Of a stretch of DNA of 64,000 bases, positions 17,042 to 24,416 are shown in pieces. Source of the DNA: Nitrososphaeria archaeon (lineage in GTDB: Archaea > Thermoproteota > Nitrososphaeria > JACIWG01); contig JARVJP010000009.1 in assembly GCA_029776065.1 (NCBI GenBank), positions 322,514-386,513 on the forward strand, written 5' to 3'. Each line of letters begins with the position of its first letter. The stretch's first letter is position 1. The notes beneath the pieces were generated by a model, which made no database searches, was not told the DNA's origin, and saw only the letters and a program-made list of their open reading frames with translations. The position numbers were made by a program, and so were the translations under genes.

Positions 17042-18088
17042 ATGACTCTGGTCGACGAATATGTGGACGCTTCACGTAAGGGACTGAGTCCTAGAAGTAA
17101 TGCTGCCATAAAGGCTTGGGAAACCATTAAGATGAAGAAGATGGCTAAACTCATGGAAGAAAACAGGCCTCTTGAATTTTACCTCTTTGACGTTGATGTG
17201 GGTAAAGTTTCTTATGGCAGATATAGAATAAAACCCCCGTTGATAAAGACTTCAAGGCTGACTTCTCTCGAGAATGGTGGTGTTGGTAAAGAGCTTTCAG
17301 ACGGTTGGGCGATAAACTATGCGATAGGATGCACTCATGCATGCAGGTTCTGCTACGTGGACAACATCCATAAGAGGTTTTCTACCAGACACGATGACTT
17401 AGTGAACAGGTCATGGGGCATGTATTTGATGATCCCAGAAAACGTTGACGAAGCCATAGAAGAAACGGACTGGTGGAAGTGGAGAGGAAAAGAGGTCATG
17501 ATGTCCTCAACACACGACCCTTACCTGCCGCAACTTTGTAACATTACAAGAAAGATTCTAGAAAAAAGTCTACCCTATGGAGTCAAATATCTTATACAGA
17601 CTAGGTCAACGCTTGTAACAAGGGACCTTAGCCTACTATCAAGATATCGAAGCCAAATAAGACTACAGGTTTCGATAGCGACATTAGACGAAAATTTCGC
17701 TAAAATAATAGAGCCTAGGGTTCCAAGCCCAGAAGCAAGGTTCAATATTCTAAAGGAGGCAAAAGAGGCTGGTATAGTAACAGGAATCATTGTAGCACCA
17801 GTCTTTCCGAAAAAGGACTGGAGAAAAGACATCGAGGAAGTGCTTGGAAAGGCTGTTAAAGTTGGCGTAGACCATGTATATGGTGAAGCATTACACGTTA
17901 GAGGATTAAACCTCAATTACATAAAAGAGGCTATTATGAATAAAAAAGACTACCTAGGCATGTTTGAAGCATTAAACCCGTTATCGCTTAGTGCATTCGA
18001 CAAAAAGGCTGGACAATGGTTCAATGCGCTGTTGAAGGCTTATCATCTCAATGGGCGTTGGTGGTATGAATGCCAAAACCACCGATGA
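17042..18088 (+). CDS. Radical SAM protein (phage Gp37/Gp68, three-Cys-motif type)
   Basis: 348 aa. The radical-SAM cluster is C97-x3-C101-x2-C104 (GCTHACRFCYV), set after about 90 residues. The following barrel contains a Gly-rich strand and ESSTHDPY-like elements as in the Gp37/Gp68 and spore-photoproduct-lyase-related group. Such proteins generate a 5'-deoxyadenosyl radical from SAM; the substrate of this group is not known to me. It overlaps the next gene by 19 bases, and that gene is its usual partner TcmP, so the two act together. ATG start; upstream ACATTTATACA may be the TATA element. Confidence 0.75.
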   Translation: MTLVDEYVDASRKGLSPRSNAAIKAWETIKMKKMAKLMEENRPLEFYLFDVDVGKVSYGRYRIKPPLIKTSRLTSLENGGVGKELSDGWAINYAIGCTHACRFCYVDNIHKRFSTRHDDLVNRSWGMYLMIPENVDEAIEETDWWKWRGKEVMMSSTHDPYLPQLCNITRKILEKSLPYGVKYLIQTRSTLVTRDLSLLSRYRSQIRLQVSIATLDENFAKIIEPRVPSPEARFNILKEAKEAGIVTGIIVAPVFPKKDWRKDIEEVLGKAVKVGVDHVYGEALHVRGLNLNYIKEAIMNKKDYLGMFEALNPLSLSAFDKKAGQWFNALLKAYHLNGRWWYECQNHR

Positions 18089-19032
18089 GTGATTACGAAT
18101 GGTGGAAGAAGAGAATAGAACTTTTAACTTCAATAAATATTAAAGGCAAAGGTATTTCTCTTACCACAGATGAACTATACAATCTAATATCAAAAGCAAA
18201 TGTAAATCCAATTTTTTATGAAAAGGGTGTCTGGACGGCAAAAAAATTGGCTATTTTACAATATTATCTAGATATTTATACAAAAATACTTAAGAATAAA
18301 AGGCTTTTCTATTTTGACCTTTTCAGTGGTTCAGGTCTTGTAAAACTTGAAGGTTTTAATAAATACATATATGGGTCAGCGTTACTTTCAATTTTGATAC
18401 CATTAAATTATTCAAAATACTTATTTGACAAATATTATTTTATTGAAATAAATAAAGAATATGTGAAAATGCTAGAGCAGTTGATAAATGAAATAAGTCG
18501 AAGACTAGATACTAGCATCAACTATGAGATTATTCAAGATGATATGAACAAAGTTAACTATTCTGAATATTTAGCTGAATGTGAGCATTCGCTGGTAATA
18601 GTTGATCCAGAAGGGCTTGAACCAAAATGGACCGTCGTTTCAGCCATACTTGAGCATGAATGTGATGTCATATTCACTTTTATGACTTCAGGTGTACAAA
18701 GGCTTCTAGGTAAAAAAGATGGAGTCACAAGAAAAACTGTAAAAGAGTTTGTAGGGGAAGAAGACGAAATGATATATGAAATTATGAATGCAGAAGGTTT
18801 AATGGAAATTTACACCCAGAAAATATGTTCTAAAGGTAAAGATGCGACAAAAAACATACCAGTGAACGCAAAACACTTTAAATATAATGTTATAATTGCC
18901 GCCAAGAAAACAGTAGGTGGAAGCCCATGGCTAAATGCTATCGAAGAAATTCAAGAACGAATAAAAATTAAAGATGAGGATCTCGAAAGCATATTTAATA
19001 TCGTTTTTGGAAAGCAACGAAAACTGCTTTAG
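18070..19032 (+). CDS. tcmP: Three-Cys-motif partner protein TcmP
   Basis: 320 aa. The N-terminal half has the family pattern: WTAKKLAILQYYLDIY then LFYFDLFSGSG, a Rossmann-type SAM-binding-like loop, followed by YFIEINKEYVKML, and VIVDPEGLEP as a motif IV-like element. Members are found next to Gp37/Gp68 radical-SAM proteins, as here (19-base overlap). A methyltransferase-like role on the same unknown substrate is inferred. Very AT-rich, unlike the G+C-rich element genes on either side, so probably acquired separately as cargo. Confidence 0.75.
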   Translation: MPKPPMSDYEWWKKRIELLTSINIKGKGISLTTDELYNLISKANVNPIFYEKGVWTAKKLAILQYYLDIYTKILKNKRLFYFDLFSGSGLVKLEGFNKYIYGSALLSILIPLNYSKYLFDKYYFIEINKEYVKMLEQLINEISRRLDTSINYEIIQDDMNKVNYSEYLAECEHSLVIVDPEGLEPKWTVVSAILEHECDVIFTFMTSGVQRLLGKKDGVTRKTVKEFVGEEDEMIYEIMNAEGLMEIYTQKICSKGKDATKNIPVNAKHFKYNVIIAAKKTVGGSPWLNAIEEIQERIKIKDEDLESIFNIVFGKQRKLL

Positions 19033-19186
19033 AAGATCGCAAAAATAATTGTTGCATGAAAAACTAGTTAATTAAAGGTTCTTTCTGCTTCCTCAATAGC
19101 CTTTTCCATTTCTTGAGCCAATTTTATGCATGTTTCTAAAATATTTTCTTGAGGTAGTCGCTAAAGAACCAATCTATCTTTACAGG

Positions 19187-19372
19187 CTAAGTTTCTATAG
19201 GTTTTGAAGTTGATTCCTGACCTTTTCCTTCTCTAATAACGTTCCCTTTATCATCATATTTAGTAATAGAGATACGTTCACTGACATGAATGGTTTCTTG
19301 AAGTACTAACTTTATGTGATCTGGTTTAACGGGTCTTCTATGTACTGAAATGTCTCCTTTTTCAAAAAGCAT
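19187..19372 (-). CDS. Small hypothetical protein, 61 aa
   Basis: Codes a coherent, polar beta-type peptide with a Ser/Thr/Lys-rich tail: VKPDHIKLVLQETIHVSERIS then ITKYDDKGNVIREG. Family not recognised. ATG start with AT-rich upstream DNA. It lies between the TcmP gene, with which it converges, and the coiled-coil/repressor pair transcribed the same way. Its existence rests only on open frame and composition, so confidence is moderate. The 154 bases between it and TcmP hold no convincing gene. Confidence 0.4.
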   Translation of the reverse strand: MLFEKGDISVHRRPVKPDHIKLVLQETIHVSERISITKYDDKGNVIREGKGQESTSKPIET

Positions 19373-19475
19373 TTAATTCATACTTGAAAAATTTATCGTC
19401 TTTTAAATAGAATTTTTCCATTCGATCAAGATGATATTTTGATTCATCAAGCTTTTCTCTAGCATGCATGTTCTC

Positions 19476-19751
19476 CTATCTAACTTTCTCTTTTATATAT
19501 CCCGCTATATTGCGTATGAACTCTTCTTCTGAGATCCCAAGCTTTCTCGACTCCAATGCTATAAGCTTATGTATCCTATCCCTCTCAAGTTCCGAGACTC
19601 TTGCCTCTAGGGCCTCGGTCTTCGCCTCAAGCCTTTCAATGTAGTTTAACAGGAACTCTTCTCTCTCAGTCAACTCGCCCCTGAGCTGCTCCCTGAGCAT
19701 GCTGAGGTGCGCTGTGACCGTGTCTATGAGCTCGCTTTCCTGCTGGTTCAT
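19476..19751 (-). CDS. Coiled-coil protein, 91 aa, coupled to repressor
   Basis: Residues 15-60 show clear heptads of Leu and Glu (REQLRGELTEREEFLLNYIE then AKTEALEARVSELERD), followed by a small helical domain (LGISEEEFIRNIAGYIKEK). Starts by ATGA overlap with the end of the ribbon-helix-helix gene at 19748-19927, so it is translated with it. No family recognised. A short coiled-coil protein coupled to an RHH repressor may be a co-repressor, a segregation partner or an oligomeriser; the sequence does not decide. Confidence 0.65.
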   Translation of the reverse strand: MNQQESELIDTVTAHLSMLREQLRGELTEREEFLLNYIERLEAKTEALEARVSELERDRIHKLIALESRKLGISEEEFIRNIAGYIKEKVR

Positions 19752-19927
19752 GCTCCCCCCTTCTTCTCCATGTCTTCGACGAACTTTCTTATAGCGAAGA
19801 AGATGAACTGCTGTTTTGAGAAGATACCCATTCTTCGGAGCTCTTTCCTATGCTTCTCGTAGAGCTCGTTTAACATTTCAGCAACATCTCCTGAAACTGT
19901 TATCGTTTTATAACCTGGTCTCGGCAT
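19748..19927 (-). CDS. Ribbon-helix-helix transcriptional regulator A
   Basis: Starts at ATG 19927: PRPGYKTITVSGDVAEML is the RHH beta-strand plus helix A, then GIFSKQQFIFFAIRKFVED is helix B. 59 aa, usual for a CopG/MetJ-type dimeric repressor. A longer frame to 19978 exists, but it would run across the TATA-like TTATAATAA and a GTACA operator. A divergent paralogue beginning PRQGYKSITVS lies at 20041. Both starts border the same operator cluster, implying cross- and autoregulation. Confidence 0.75.
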   Translation of the reverse strand: MPRPGYKTITVSGDVAEMLNELYEKHRKELRRMGIFSKQQFIFFAIRKFVEDMEKKGGA

Positions 19928-19934
19928 ATGTGAT

Positions 19935-20040
19935 GTACAGTTATTATAATACATTAACTTTTCTTTTTTACCGTACAAATTAATAAAATTGTACAGTAAA
20001 ATTTATTAGTACAGGATAAATAAGGAAATAAGACCGTACA
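19935..20040. promoter_or_regulatory. Divergent promoter with five GTACA operator repeats
   Basis: GTACA cores at 19935, 19973, 19991, 20009 and 20036, in the contexts TGTACAG, CCGTACA, TGTACAG, AGTACAG and CCGTACA. Spacings are 38, 18, 18 and 27 bases. One site sits just before each start, and TATA-like boxes lie between sites (TTATAATA on the minus side, GATAAATAA at 20014-20022 on the plus side). Expected to be bound by the two flanking RHH proteins. Confidence 0.55.
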
Positions 20041-20271
20041 ATGCCACGGCAAGGATATAAATCGATAACGGTTTCTGAGGAGCTTTTCACGAAGCTAAAG
20101 ACCCTAAGCTCTCAACGAGGGTTCTCAATCCCACGCCTCCTCAGGGACCTTGTTAAAGAGGTTGGAGGGCTCGGCAACCCTGCCCCCCAGACCGCCATGG
20201 CACTCGATGGCGGGGTGAGTGAAGGCGAAGTCGCTGGAAAAGAAGGTGGTGCAGGTGCAGGCCCAAGCTGA
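20041..20271 (+). CDS. Ribbon-helix-helix transcriptional regulator B
   Basis: 76 aa. N-terminal RHH fold: PRQGYKSITVSEELFTKLKT, then RGFSIPRLLRDLVKEV. The first eleven residues are nearly identical to the divergent paralogue. After the DNA-binding part comes a flexible Gly/Ala-rich tail (EGEVAGKEGGAGAGPS). Leaderless start: a CCGTACA operator abuts the ATG and a TATA-like box lies about 25 bases upstream. First gene of the plus-strand replication/control operon; its end overlaps the start of the next gene by about 50 bases. Confidence 0.75.
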   Translation: MPRQGYKSITVSEELFTKLKTLSSQRGFSIPRLLRDLVKEVGGLGNPAPQTAMALDGGVSEGEVAGKEGGAGAGPS

Positions 20272-20464
20272 AGAAGAGAAAACGAGGTACCTTGTTGCCC
20301 TAGACTTCTCCAAAGAAATAGTGGAATGCGACTACGTCGCCGTAGACTATCCTAAGCCCGACTGGGTTATGCTGGTGAACCTGCAACTCGACGGCGAGAA
20401 CATGAGCCACCTCATGGTCCCAGTTCAGCGAGTGCTCTACATGCATAAGAGGAAGGTGGAGTAG
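20219..20464 (+). CDS. Small hypothetical protein, 81 aa
   Basis: Family not recognised. GTG start at 20219 with GGGGTGA abutting; later in-frame GTG codons near 20246 would give a shorter protein and less overlap with the repressor gene. The body (RYLVALDFSKEIVECDYVAV, then PDWVMLVNLQLDG) looks like an alternating alpha/beta protein of about 60 residues, ending in basic KRKVE. G+C-rich like its neighbours. The stop lies one base before the start of the next mini-gene, so they are co-translated. Confidence 0.55.
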   Translation: MKAKSLEKKVVQVQAQAEEEKTRYLVALDFSKEIVECDYVAVDYPKPDWVMLVNLQLDGENMSHLMVPVQRVLYMHKRKVE

Positions 20465-20465
20465 G

Positions 20466-20615
20466 ATGACCCTAGTCTGCGAAATCTGCCAAACACCCAT
20501 CTACACCAGGGAATATGTTGGCGTGAAAGAGCCTGTGCACGGCACCCTAGGCCACAGGACACGGTTCTACCACCTGCAATGCTACGTTCAAAGGATGGAG
20601 GAGGTGAAGGTTTGA
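20466..20615 (+). CDS. 49-aa zinc-finger-like mini-protein
   Basis: Short ATG frame: TLVCEICQTPIYTREYVGVK, ending near RFYHLQCYVQRMEEVKV. C5-x2-C8 and H36-x2-C39 form a plausible CCHC zinc site resembling LIM/PHD-like half-knuckles. It fits exactly between flanking genes: one base after the previous stop, with GGTGGAG upstream, and a stop that overlaps the next TTG start (TTGA). This packing supports it as a real gene. Confidence 0.6.
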   Translation: MTLVCEICQTPIYTREYVGVKEPVHGTLGHRTRFYHLQCYVQRMEEVKV

Positions 20616-21076
20616 CCACGCAGCAACCTTCCCTTGAAAGCCTCCCAAGCAGGGAGGAGCTACAGCACCGTATTGCGGAAGCATACGCCATATTGAATAT
20701 CGTTCGAGACAACTACAACATTCTCAGAGCCTTAGAGGAGCGTGTGAAAAACCTCGAGGAAGCGTTGAACCTTTATGAGAAAGGTGGGAAAGCCGTTTCT
20801 TCGAATAGCTCAGCAAGCAACGGGTTGTTTGAAGTAGCCAAGACCATCCCATTCACGGAAGACGCTGGGAAGGCTGAAGCAGGTAGGATAAACTGGCTCA
20901 ACAGTAAACTAGCGGAACTCAAAGCATCAGGGAAGCTTGACTACCAACTGAAGAGGCTTGATAGGGGCATAGAAGTATACGTGAAAGTCTCCCCTCAAGC
21001 AGACAAGAAGCTCCAAGACCATGTTACACGGTGGATCAACTGGGTCATAAGCCCACCTCAGAACGGTCAAAGGTGA
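20612..21076 (+). CDS. Coiled-coil hypothetical protein, 154 aa
   Basis: The frame is open from 20579, but TTG 20612 has a strong GGAGGAGGTGA four bases upstream and overlaps the previous stop, so it is the likely start. Residues 20-65 form a coiled coil (REELQHRIAEAYAIL and ALEERVKNLEEALNLYEK), then a linker and a C-terminal domain (INWLNSKLAELKASGKL, then IEVYVKVSPQ). Not recognised. It may be an accessory factor of the helicase encoded downstream. Confidence 0.6.
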   Translation: MTTQQPSLESLPSREELQHRIAEAYAILNIVRDNYNILRALEERVKNLEEALNLYEKGGKAVSSNSSASNGLFEVAKTIPFTEDAGKAEAGRINWLNSKLAELKASGKLDYQLKRLDRGIEVYVKVSPQADKKLQDHVTRWINWVISPPQNGQR

Positions 21077-21081
21077 ACAGC

Positions 21082-21279
21082 ATGGCAGGAATAGGGCTCG
21101 AAATAGGCGACTTAGTCGAACCAGACCTAGAAGAGTGCAGGAGATGCTTTATTGCGTTCAGGGAAAGAGATTGGCCTTGGGTGGTCCTCAGAGTCCAAGG
21201 CAGCATCGTAACAGTGCTTCGGAAAGGGTACAGGCAGCAGTTCCATAAAATGTTCTTGAGAAAGGTGGTGGACGAATGA
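21082..21279 (+). CDS. Small hypothetical protein, 65 aa
   Basis: ATG 21082 with AGGTGA eight bases upstream; a GTG at 21073 overlapping the previous stop is an alternative start. Sequence AGIGLEIGDLVEPDLEECRR then WPWVVLRVQGSIVTVLRKGY looks like a small beta-barrel (SH3/KOW-like by pattern). Such folds bind nucleic acid or protein, but no family is recognised. Its stop overlaps the next ATG by four bases. Confidence 0.55.
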   Translation: MAGIGLEIGDLVEPDLEECRRCFIAFRERDWPWVVLRVQGSIVTVLRKGYRQQFHKMFLRKVVDE

Positions 21280-21479
21280 CGCATGAGGTCACGGAAGTAG
21301 TTCTGGATTCAACGAACATGAGGAGAATGGCGCACTACGATTACCCAAGGAGGTTCGGGTTCAGATGCTACCGATGTGGGAGATGGTTCGACGAAGGCGA
21401 CGAAGTCATTCTAAGAGGCTACCGGCATAGGAAATACTACTGCATACAATGTGCGAAGGCGCTTTACCTCGTGAGGTGA
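21276..21479 (+). CDS. Zinc-ribbon protein, 67 aa
   Basis: ATGA overlap with the previous gene. The C-terminal half is a treble-clef or zinc-ribbon: FRCYRCGRWFDEGDEVIL then HRKYYCIQCAKALY, two CxxC pairs about 25 residues apart, spaced as in LIM-like or PARP-type small zinc fingers. Expected to bind DNA or protein. It precedes the helicase gene with a short overlap, so it belongs to the same operon. Confidence 0.65.
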   Translation: MTHEVTEVVLDSTNMRRMAHYDYPRRFGFRCYRCGRWFDEGDEVILRGYRHRKYYCIQCAKALYLVR

Positions 21480-21484
21480 AAGCC

Positions 21485-23770
21485 TTGGTTGAACTAGAAT
21501 ACGCCGTGGACTTGAACCGTGTAAAACTAGGGTTCAAAGTGATCGGAGAAAACGGCACCCTCGCCTTCGAATGCGATGGAATAAGGAGCTACGGATTCAA
21601 AGACAAGGAGGACGCAGTGCGATCCCTACTTCCATTCACTATTGCGATAGCGAGAAGACATAACCTCACAGAAGAGGAAGCTCAGAAGATCATGTTCAGA
21701 TGCGTCATAGCCGCCAACGAGGCGCTCAACAAAATAGAGGCCCCTAAGCCTCTAAAGATCCTAGAACAAGAATTCATCACACGAGACTACATCATCAGAG
21801 TCGAAGGCTTGGATGGAAAGGTTGCCACACGCTTCTTCATAGACCTGCAGCCGAAGGGTTGGGCCGTCGTCGAACCCATACATATTAGAGCAGAGTACCG
21901 GTTGAACGGCGAACCCGACAAAGTCTTCCTAAAGTCCACATGCGGCTTCCTAATCACAGGGGAAAACATCAGGGTAGGACCTGAGACAGGCCCAAGGTTC
22001 TTCAAGCTCGAGGAACAGTTAAAGGAATGGCCCCTCACCATAGGAGACGAAGTAGTCGAACTGAAACCCGTACACTCAGGCCTCGACACCCAAGTCACCT
22101 TAAACGGAGTAGACAAGTACCTTTCAGGGTACACGCCGGATCTAAAAGAACTCTTCGCAGCAGTAAAGGAAAAACTCCAAAGGTACGTTAACTTCAACTG
22201 GGAACCAAGGCTCTACGATGTAGTAGCATGCTATATCATAGCAACACACTTCTTCGATGCGTTCGAAGCCTTCCCACAGTTATTCTTCTACGGTTCCATG
22301 AAGTCCGGCAAGACTAGGGCCTCATATTCCATCGCCTACCTCGGGCACAGAGGACTAATCCTCTCATATCTCACGGAAGCAACGTACTTCCGCCTAGTGG
22401 AAGAACTTGAGCCACTCCTCGCAATAGACGAGCACTACTTGAAGGGGTCTATGAGCCAGCTGATGAGGTCAGGGTACAAGAAGGGTTCGAAGGTTCCCAG
22501 GGAGAAGAAGGTTAAGGGTAAGAGGGAGGAGACCTTCGTAACCGAGCTCTTCAACTTCTACACGAAGTTCCTCTACAACAGCAACGAAGCCCCAGATGAA
22601 ATCACCAAGTCCAGGGCCATAGTTGTGACGATGAAGCCTGCACCTGACCCTTCACCTACAGGGGAAGGCCCTACAATGAAAGAGATGGAGCAGTTGAGAG
22701 ACGAGCTCTACATCGCACGCCTAACATACTTCGGCAAAGTCCTAGAGTTCAAGGACCAAGTCAAGGGGAAAGAGACCATACGGGAAAACATGGTTTCAAC
22801 GGTTCAAGCCAACCTATCAGGCCGAGACCTCGAGCTTTGGAAGCCTCTTTTGACAATCGCCAAAGTAGTAGACGAAGAACTCTATAACAGGGTAAGACTC
22901 TACGCCTACGAGACAACAGCCAACAGAGAAGAATACGAAAGGGAGAGAACAGTCATAGAAGCCATTGAAAGCAACCTCAAAGCAGACAGCGAAGCCATCG
23001 AGTTCACTGCAACCAATATAACGACGTCCATCTGGGAAATAGTTAAAGAGGAGTATCGCAATCCATCCACGGAAACCTACAACGAGAAAGAGTTCAACTA
23101 CAAATGGAGCCCGCCGAAAGTTGGACGAGTCCTAAGCTCCATGGGCCTTAAAGCGACACATAAGGGCGGACGCTATTACCGACTCACTCTACAGGATATA
23201 GCTGACTTAAGCATAAGATACGGATATGTTTCTAAACATCAAAAAATAGTGTCCTTAGTGTCCATAGCGTCCTCTCAAGAAAAAACAAAAGAGGAAAAAG
23301 ACGTAGAAAAACAGCAAAAACAGCAAAACACACGAGAGGACACTATTTTGAACCAAGACACTAATAATGCGGCGGGTGTTCCTATAGTGTCCTCTCATGA
23401 GCAAAAAGGTGATGGAAATACCCTGCGTGGAGCACGAGAGGACACTAATGATAGCATCAATAACGCCAATAAATCAGTAATTTCCATAGTGTCCTCTCAG
23501 GAGGAAAAACAAAATTTTGGAGAAAACCAATACTTGTATAATTTCCAAAACACACGAAAGGACACTAAGGACACTAAGGACACTAAGGACACTAATTTTG
23601 AACATAAACAAGATACTCCTTCCAATAACCCTTCCGGTAGAACATGCCAAGCCTGCTTGCGCTTCAGCAAAAACACTTGCCTAAGCCATCCGGAGTGGGC
23701 TATTGTGACACCGGAGCACCCGGGCTGCGAGTTATTCGAGGAGAAGGCGGATGGTGGAACGCAAGAATAA
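21485..23770 (+). CDS. P-loop replicative helicase-like protein with repeat-encoded tail
   Basis: 761 aa from TTG 21485, which has GAGGTGA five bases before it; GTG 21476 is an alternative. Residues 1-240 are a DUF-like N-terminal region. The P-loop core follows: Walker A GSMKSGKT at about 270, Walker B LLAIDEH near 312, and a later polar strand KFLYNSNEAPDE as in SF3/AAA+ or DUF3631-type phage replicases. A winged-helix-like segment (SPPKVGRVLSSMGLK) ends the core near residue 570. The tail to about 705 is encoded by the iteron-like array and reads as repeated IVSSQ and TREDT/DTKDTK blocks. The protein ends in a CxxC...C...C zinc knuckle. Probable replication initiator/helicase of the element. 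Confidence 0.7.
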   Translation: MVELEYAVDLNRVKLGFKVIGENGTLAFECDGIRSYGFKDKEDAVRSLLPFTIAIARRHNLTEEEAQKIMFRCVIAANEALNKIEAPKPLKILEQEFITRDYIIRVEGLDGKVATRFFIDLQPKGWAVVEPIHIRAEYRLNGEPDKVFLKSTCGFLITGENIRVGPETGPRFFKLEEQLKEWPLTIGDEVVELKPVHSGLDTQVTLNGVDKYLSGYTPDLKELFAAVKEKLQRYVNFNWEPRLYDVVACYIIATHFFDAFEAFPQLFFYGSMKSGKTRASYSIAYLGHRGLILSYLTEATYFRLVEELEPLLAIDEHYLKGSMSQLMRSGYKKGSKVPREKKVKGKREETFVTELFNFYTKFLYNSNEAPDEITKSRAIVVTMKPAPDPSPTGEGPTMKEMEQLRDELYIARLTYFGKVLEFKDQVKGKETIRENMVSTVQANLSGRDLELWKPLLTIAKVVDEELYNRVRLYAYETTANREEYERERTVIEAIESNLKADSEAIEFTATNITTSIWEIVKEEYRNPSTETYNEKEFNYKWSPPKVGRVLSSMGLKATHKGGRYYRLTLQDIADLSIRYGYVSKHQKIVSLVSIASSQEKTKEEKDVEKQQKQQNTREDTILNQDTNNAAGVPIVSSHEQKGDGNTLRGAREDTNDSINNANKSVISIVSSQEEKQNFGENQYLYNFQNTRKDTKDTKDTKDTNFEHKQDTPSNNPSGRTCQACLRFSKNTCLSHPEWAIVTPEHPGCELFEEKADGGTQE
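23247..23594. repeat. Symmetric iteron-like array inside the helicase gene
   Basis: Six 12-bp sites of TAGTGTCCTCTC (F) or its complement GAGAGGACACTA (R), with up to one change: F 23265, R 23334, F 23385, R 23436, F 23487, R 23556. Start spacings are 69, 51, 51, 51, 69, so the array is exactly two-fold symmetric about 23416. Outside lie tandem 9-mers: TAGTGTCC(T/A) at 23247 and 23256 on the left, and AGGACACTA four times from 23559 on the right (the first inside the last 12-mer). A partial GACACTA is at 23357. All sites are in one reading frame. Candidate origin or regulatory array. Confidence 0.75.
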
Positions 23771-24350
23771 GAAAGGGAGGCCGGCGACGAGGATGAAGCA
23801 GCTCGCAACACTATACCTCGAAAACCCAAGGGTTCTATCAGATTTGAAAGCAGTCTCACGCCTGCTCAAAACATCGTACAAAAACGCAGACAACATAAGA
23901 AGACGGTTCATGCAAATATCTAACGGAGGATACCTCTGCCCATCCTGCCTAGGTAAAATGGTTGCCACATCAGATGGGGAACTTGTCTGCCAACAATGTG
24001 GCTACATACAGGAGCTTCCAATGATACCGTTGATAAAGCACACACCTAATGTTGGAGCCTTAGGCACCGAGAATGGAAACTTCAAGGGGATAAAGAAATT
24101 CGTGCAAGAATGCGAGCGAGAACTTCTACAAGTGCTGAAAGGCTTCACCCTATCACCTACAGAACTCGAGGAGGCAAAACGTGTGCTGAGACACTACGCT
24201 GAATCATACTACTCCGGCAGAAGCAACGCCCTAGACAGGTTCAAGGTGTGTCTAATAGCCTTAGCAACTCTATCCCAGACCATACCCCAGCTAAAACACA
24301 CACCATCCTTCTACCTGTTATCAGGGCCCCTTCTAAGGAGGCGAACATGA
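23751..24350 (+). CDS. TFIIB-like zinc-ribbon protein with N-terminal helix-turn-helix
   Basis: 199 aa, overlapping the helicase end by 20 bases. Residues 1-58 are basic with a helix-turn-helix-like part (VLSDLKAVSRLLKTSYKNAD). Residues 63-86 are a zinc ribbon, YLCPSCLGKMVATSDGELVC then CG, matching the TFB/TFIIB N-terminal pattern C-x2-C...DGE-x-VC-x2-CG. The C-terminal 90 residues are helical (LSPTELEEAKRVLRHYAESY) and could be a reduced cyclin-like fold, but this is uncertain. It may redirect host RNA polymerase to element promoters or act as a replication regulator. Confidence 0.55.
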   Translation: MVERKNKKGRPATRMKQLATLYLENPRVLSDLKAVSRLLKTSYKNADNIRRRFMQISNGGYLCPSCLGKMVATSDGELVCQQCGYIQELPMIPLIKHTPNVGALGTENGNFKGIKKFVQECERELLQVLKGFTLSPTELEEAKRVLRHYAESYYSGRSNALDRFKVCLIALATLSQTIPQLKHTPSFYLLSGPLLRRRT

Positions 24351-24416
24351 AGTGCCCACCGCACCATTAGCCGTTCCAAATATCCACAAAATCCACAAAA
24401 TTAGGAGGTGAGCCGT

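Noticed and set aside
23247..23594. CRISPR array
   Set aside because: Repeats alternate in orientation, are 9-12 bp, sit in an open reading frame and are separated by non-unique coding DNA; no cas genes are near.
23559..23594. Simple slippage microsatellite only (AGGACACTA x4)
   Set aside because: The tandem part alone could be slippage, but the six dispersed, symmetrically placed 12-mers of both orientations cannot arise by slippage.
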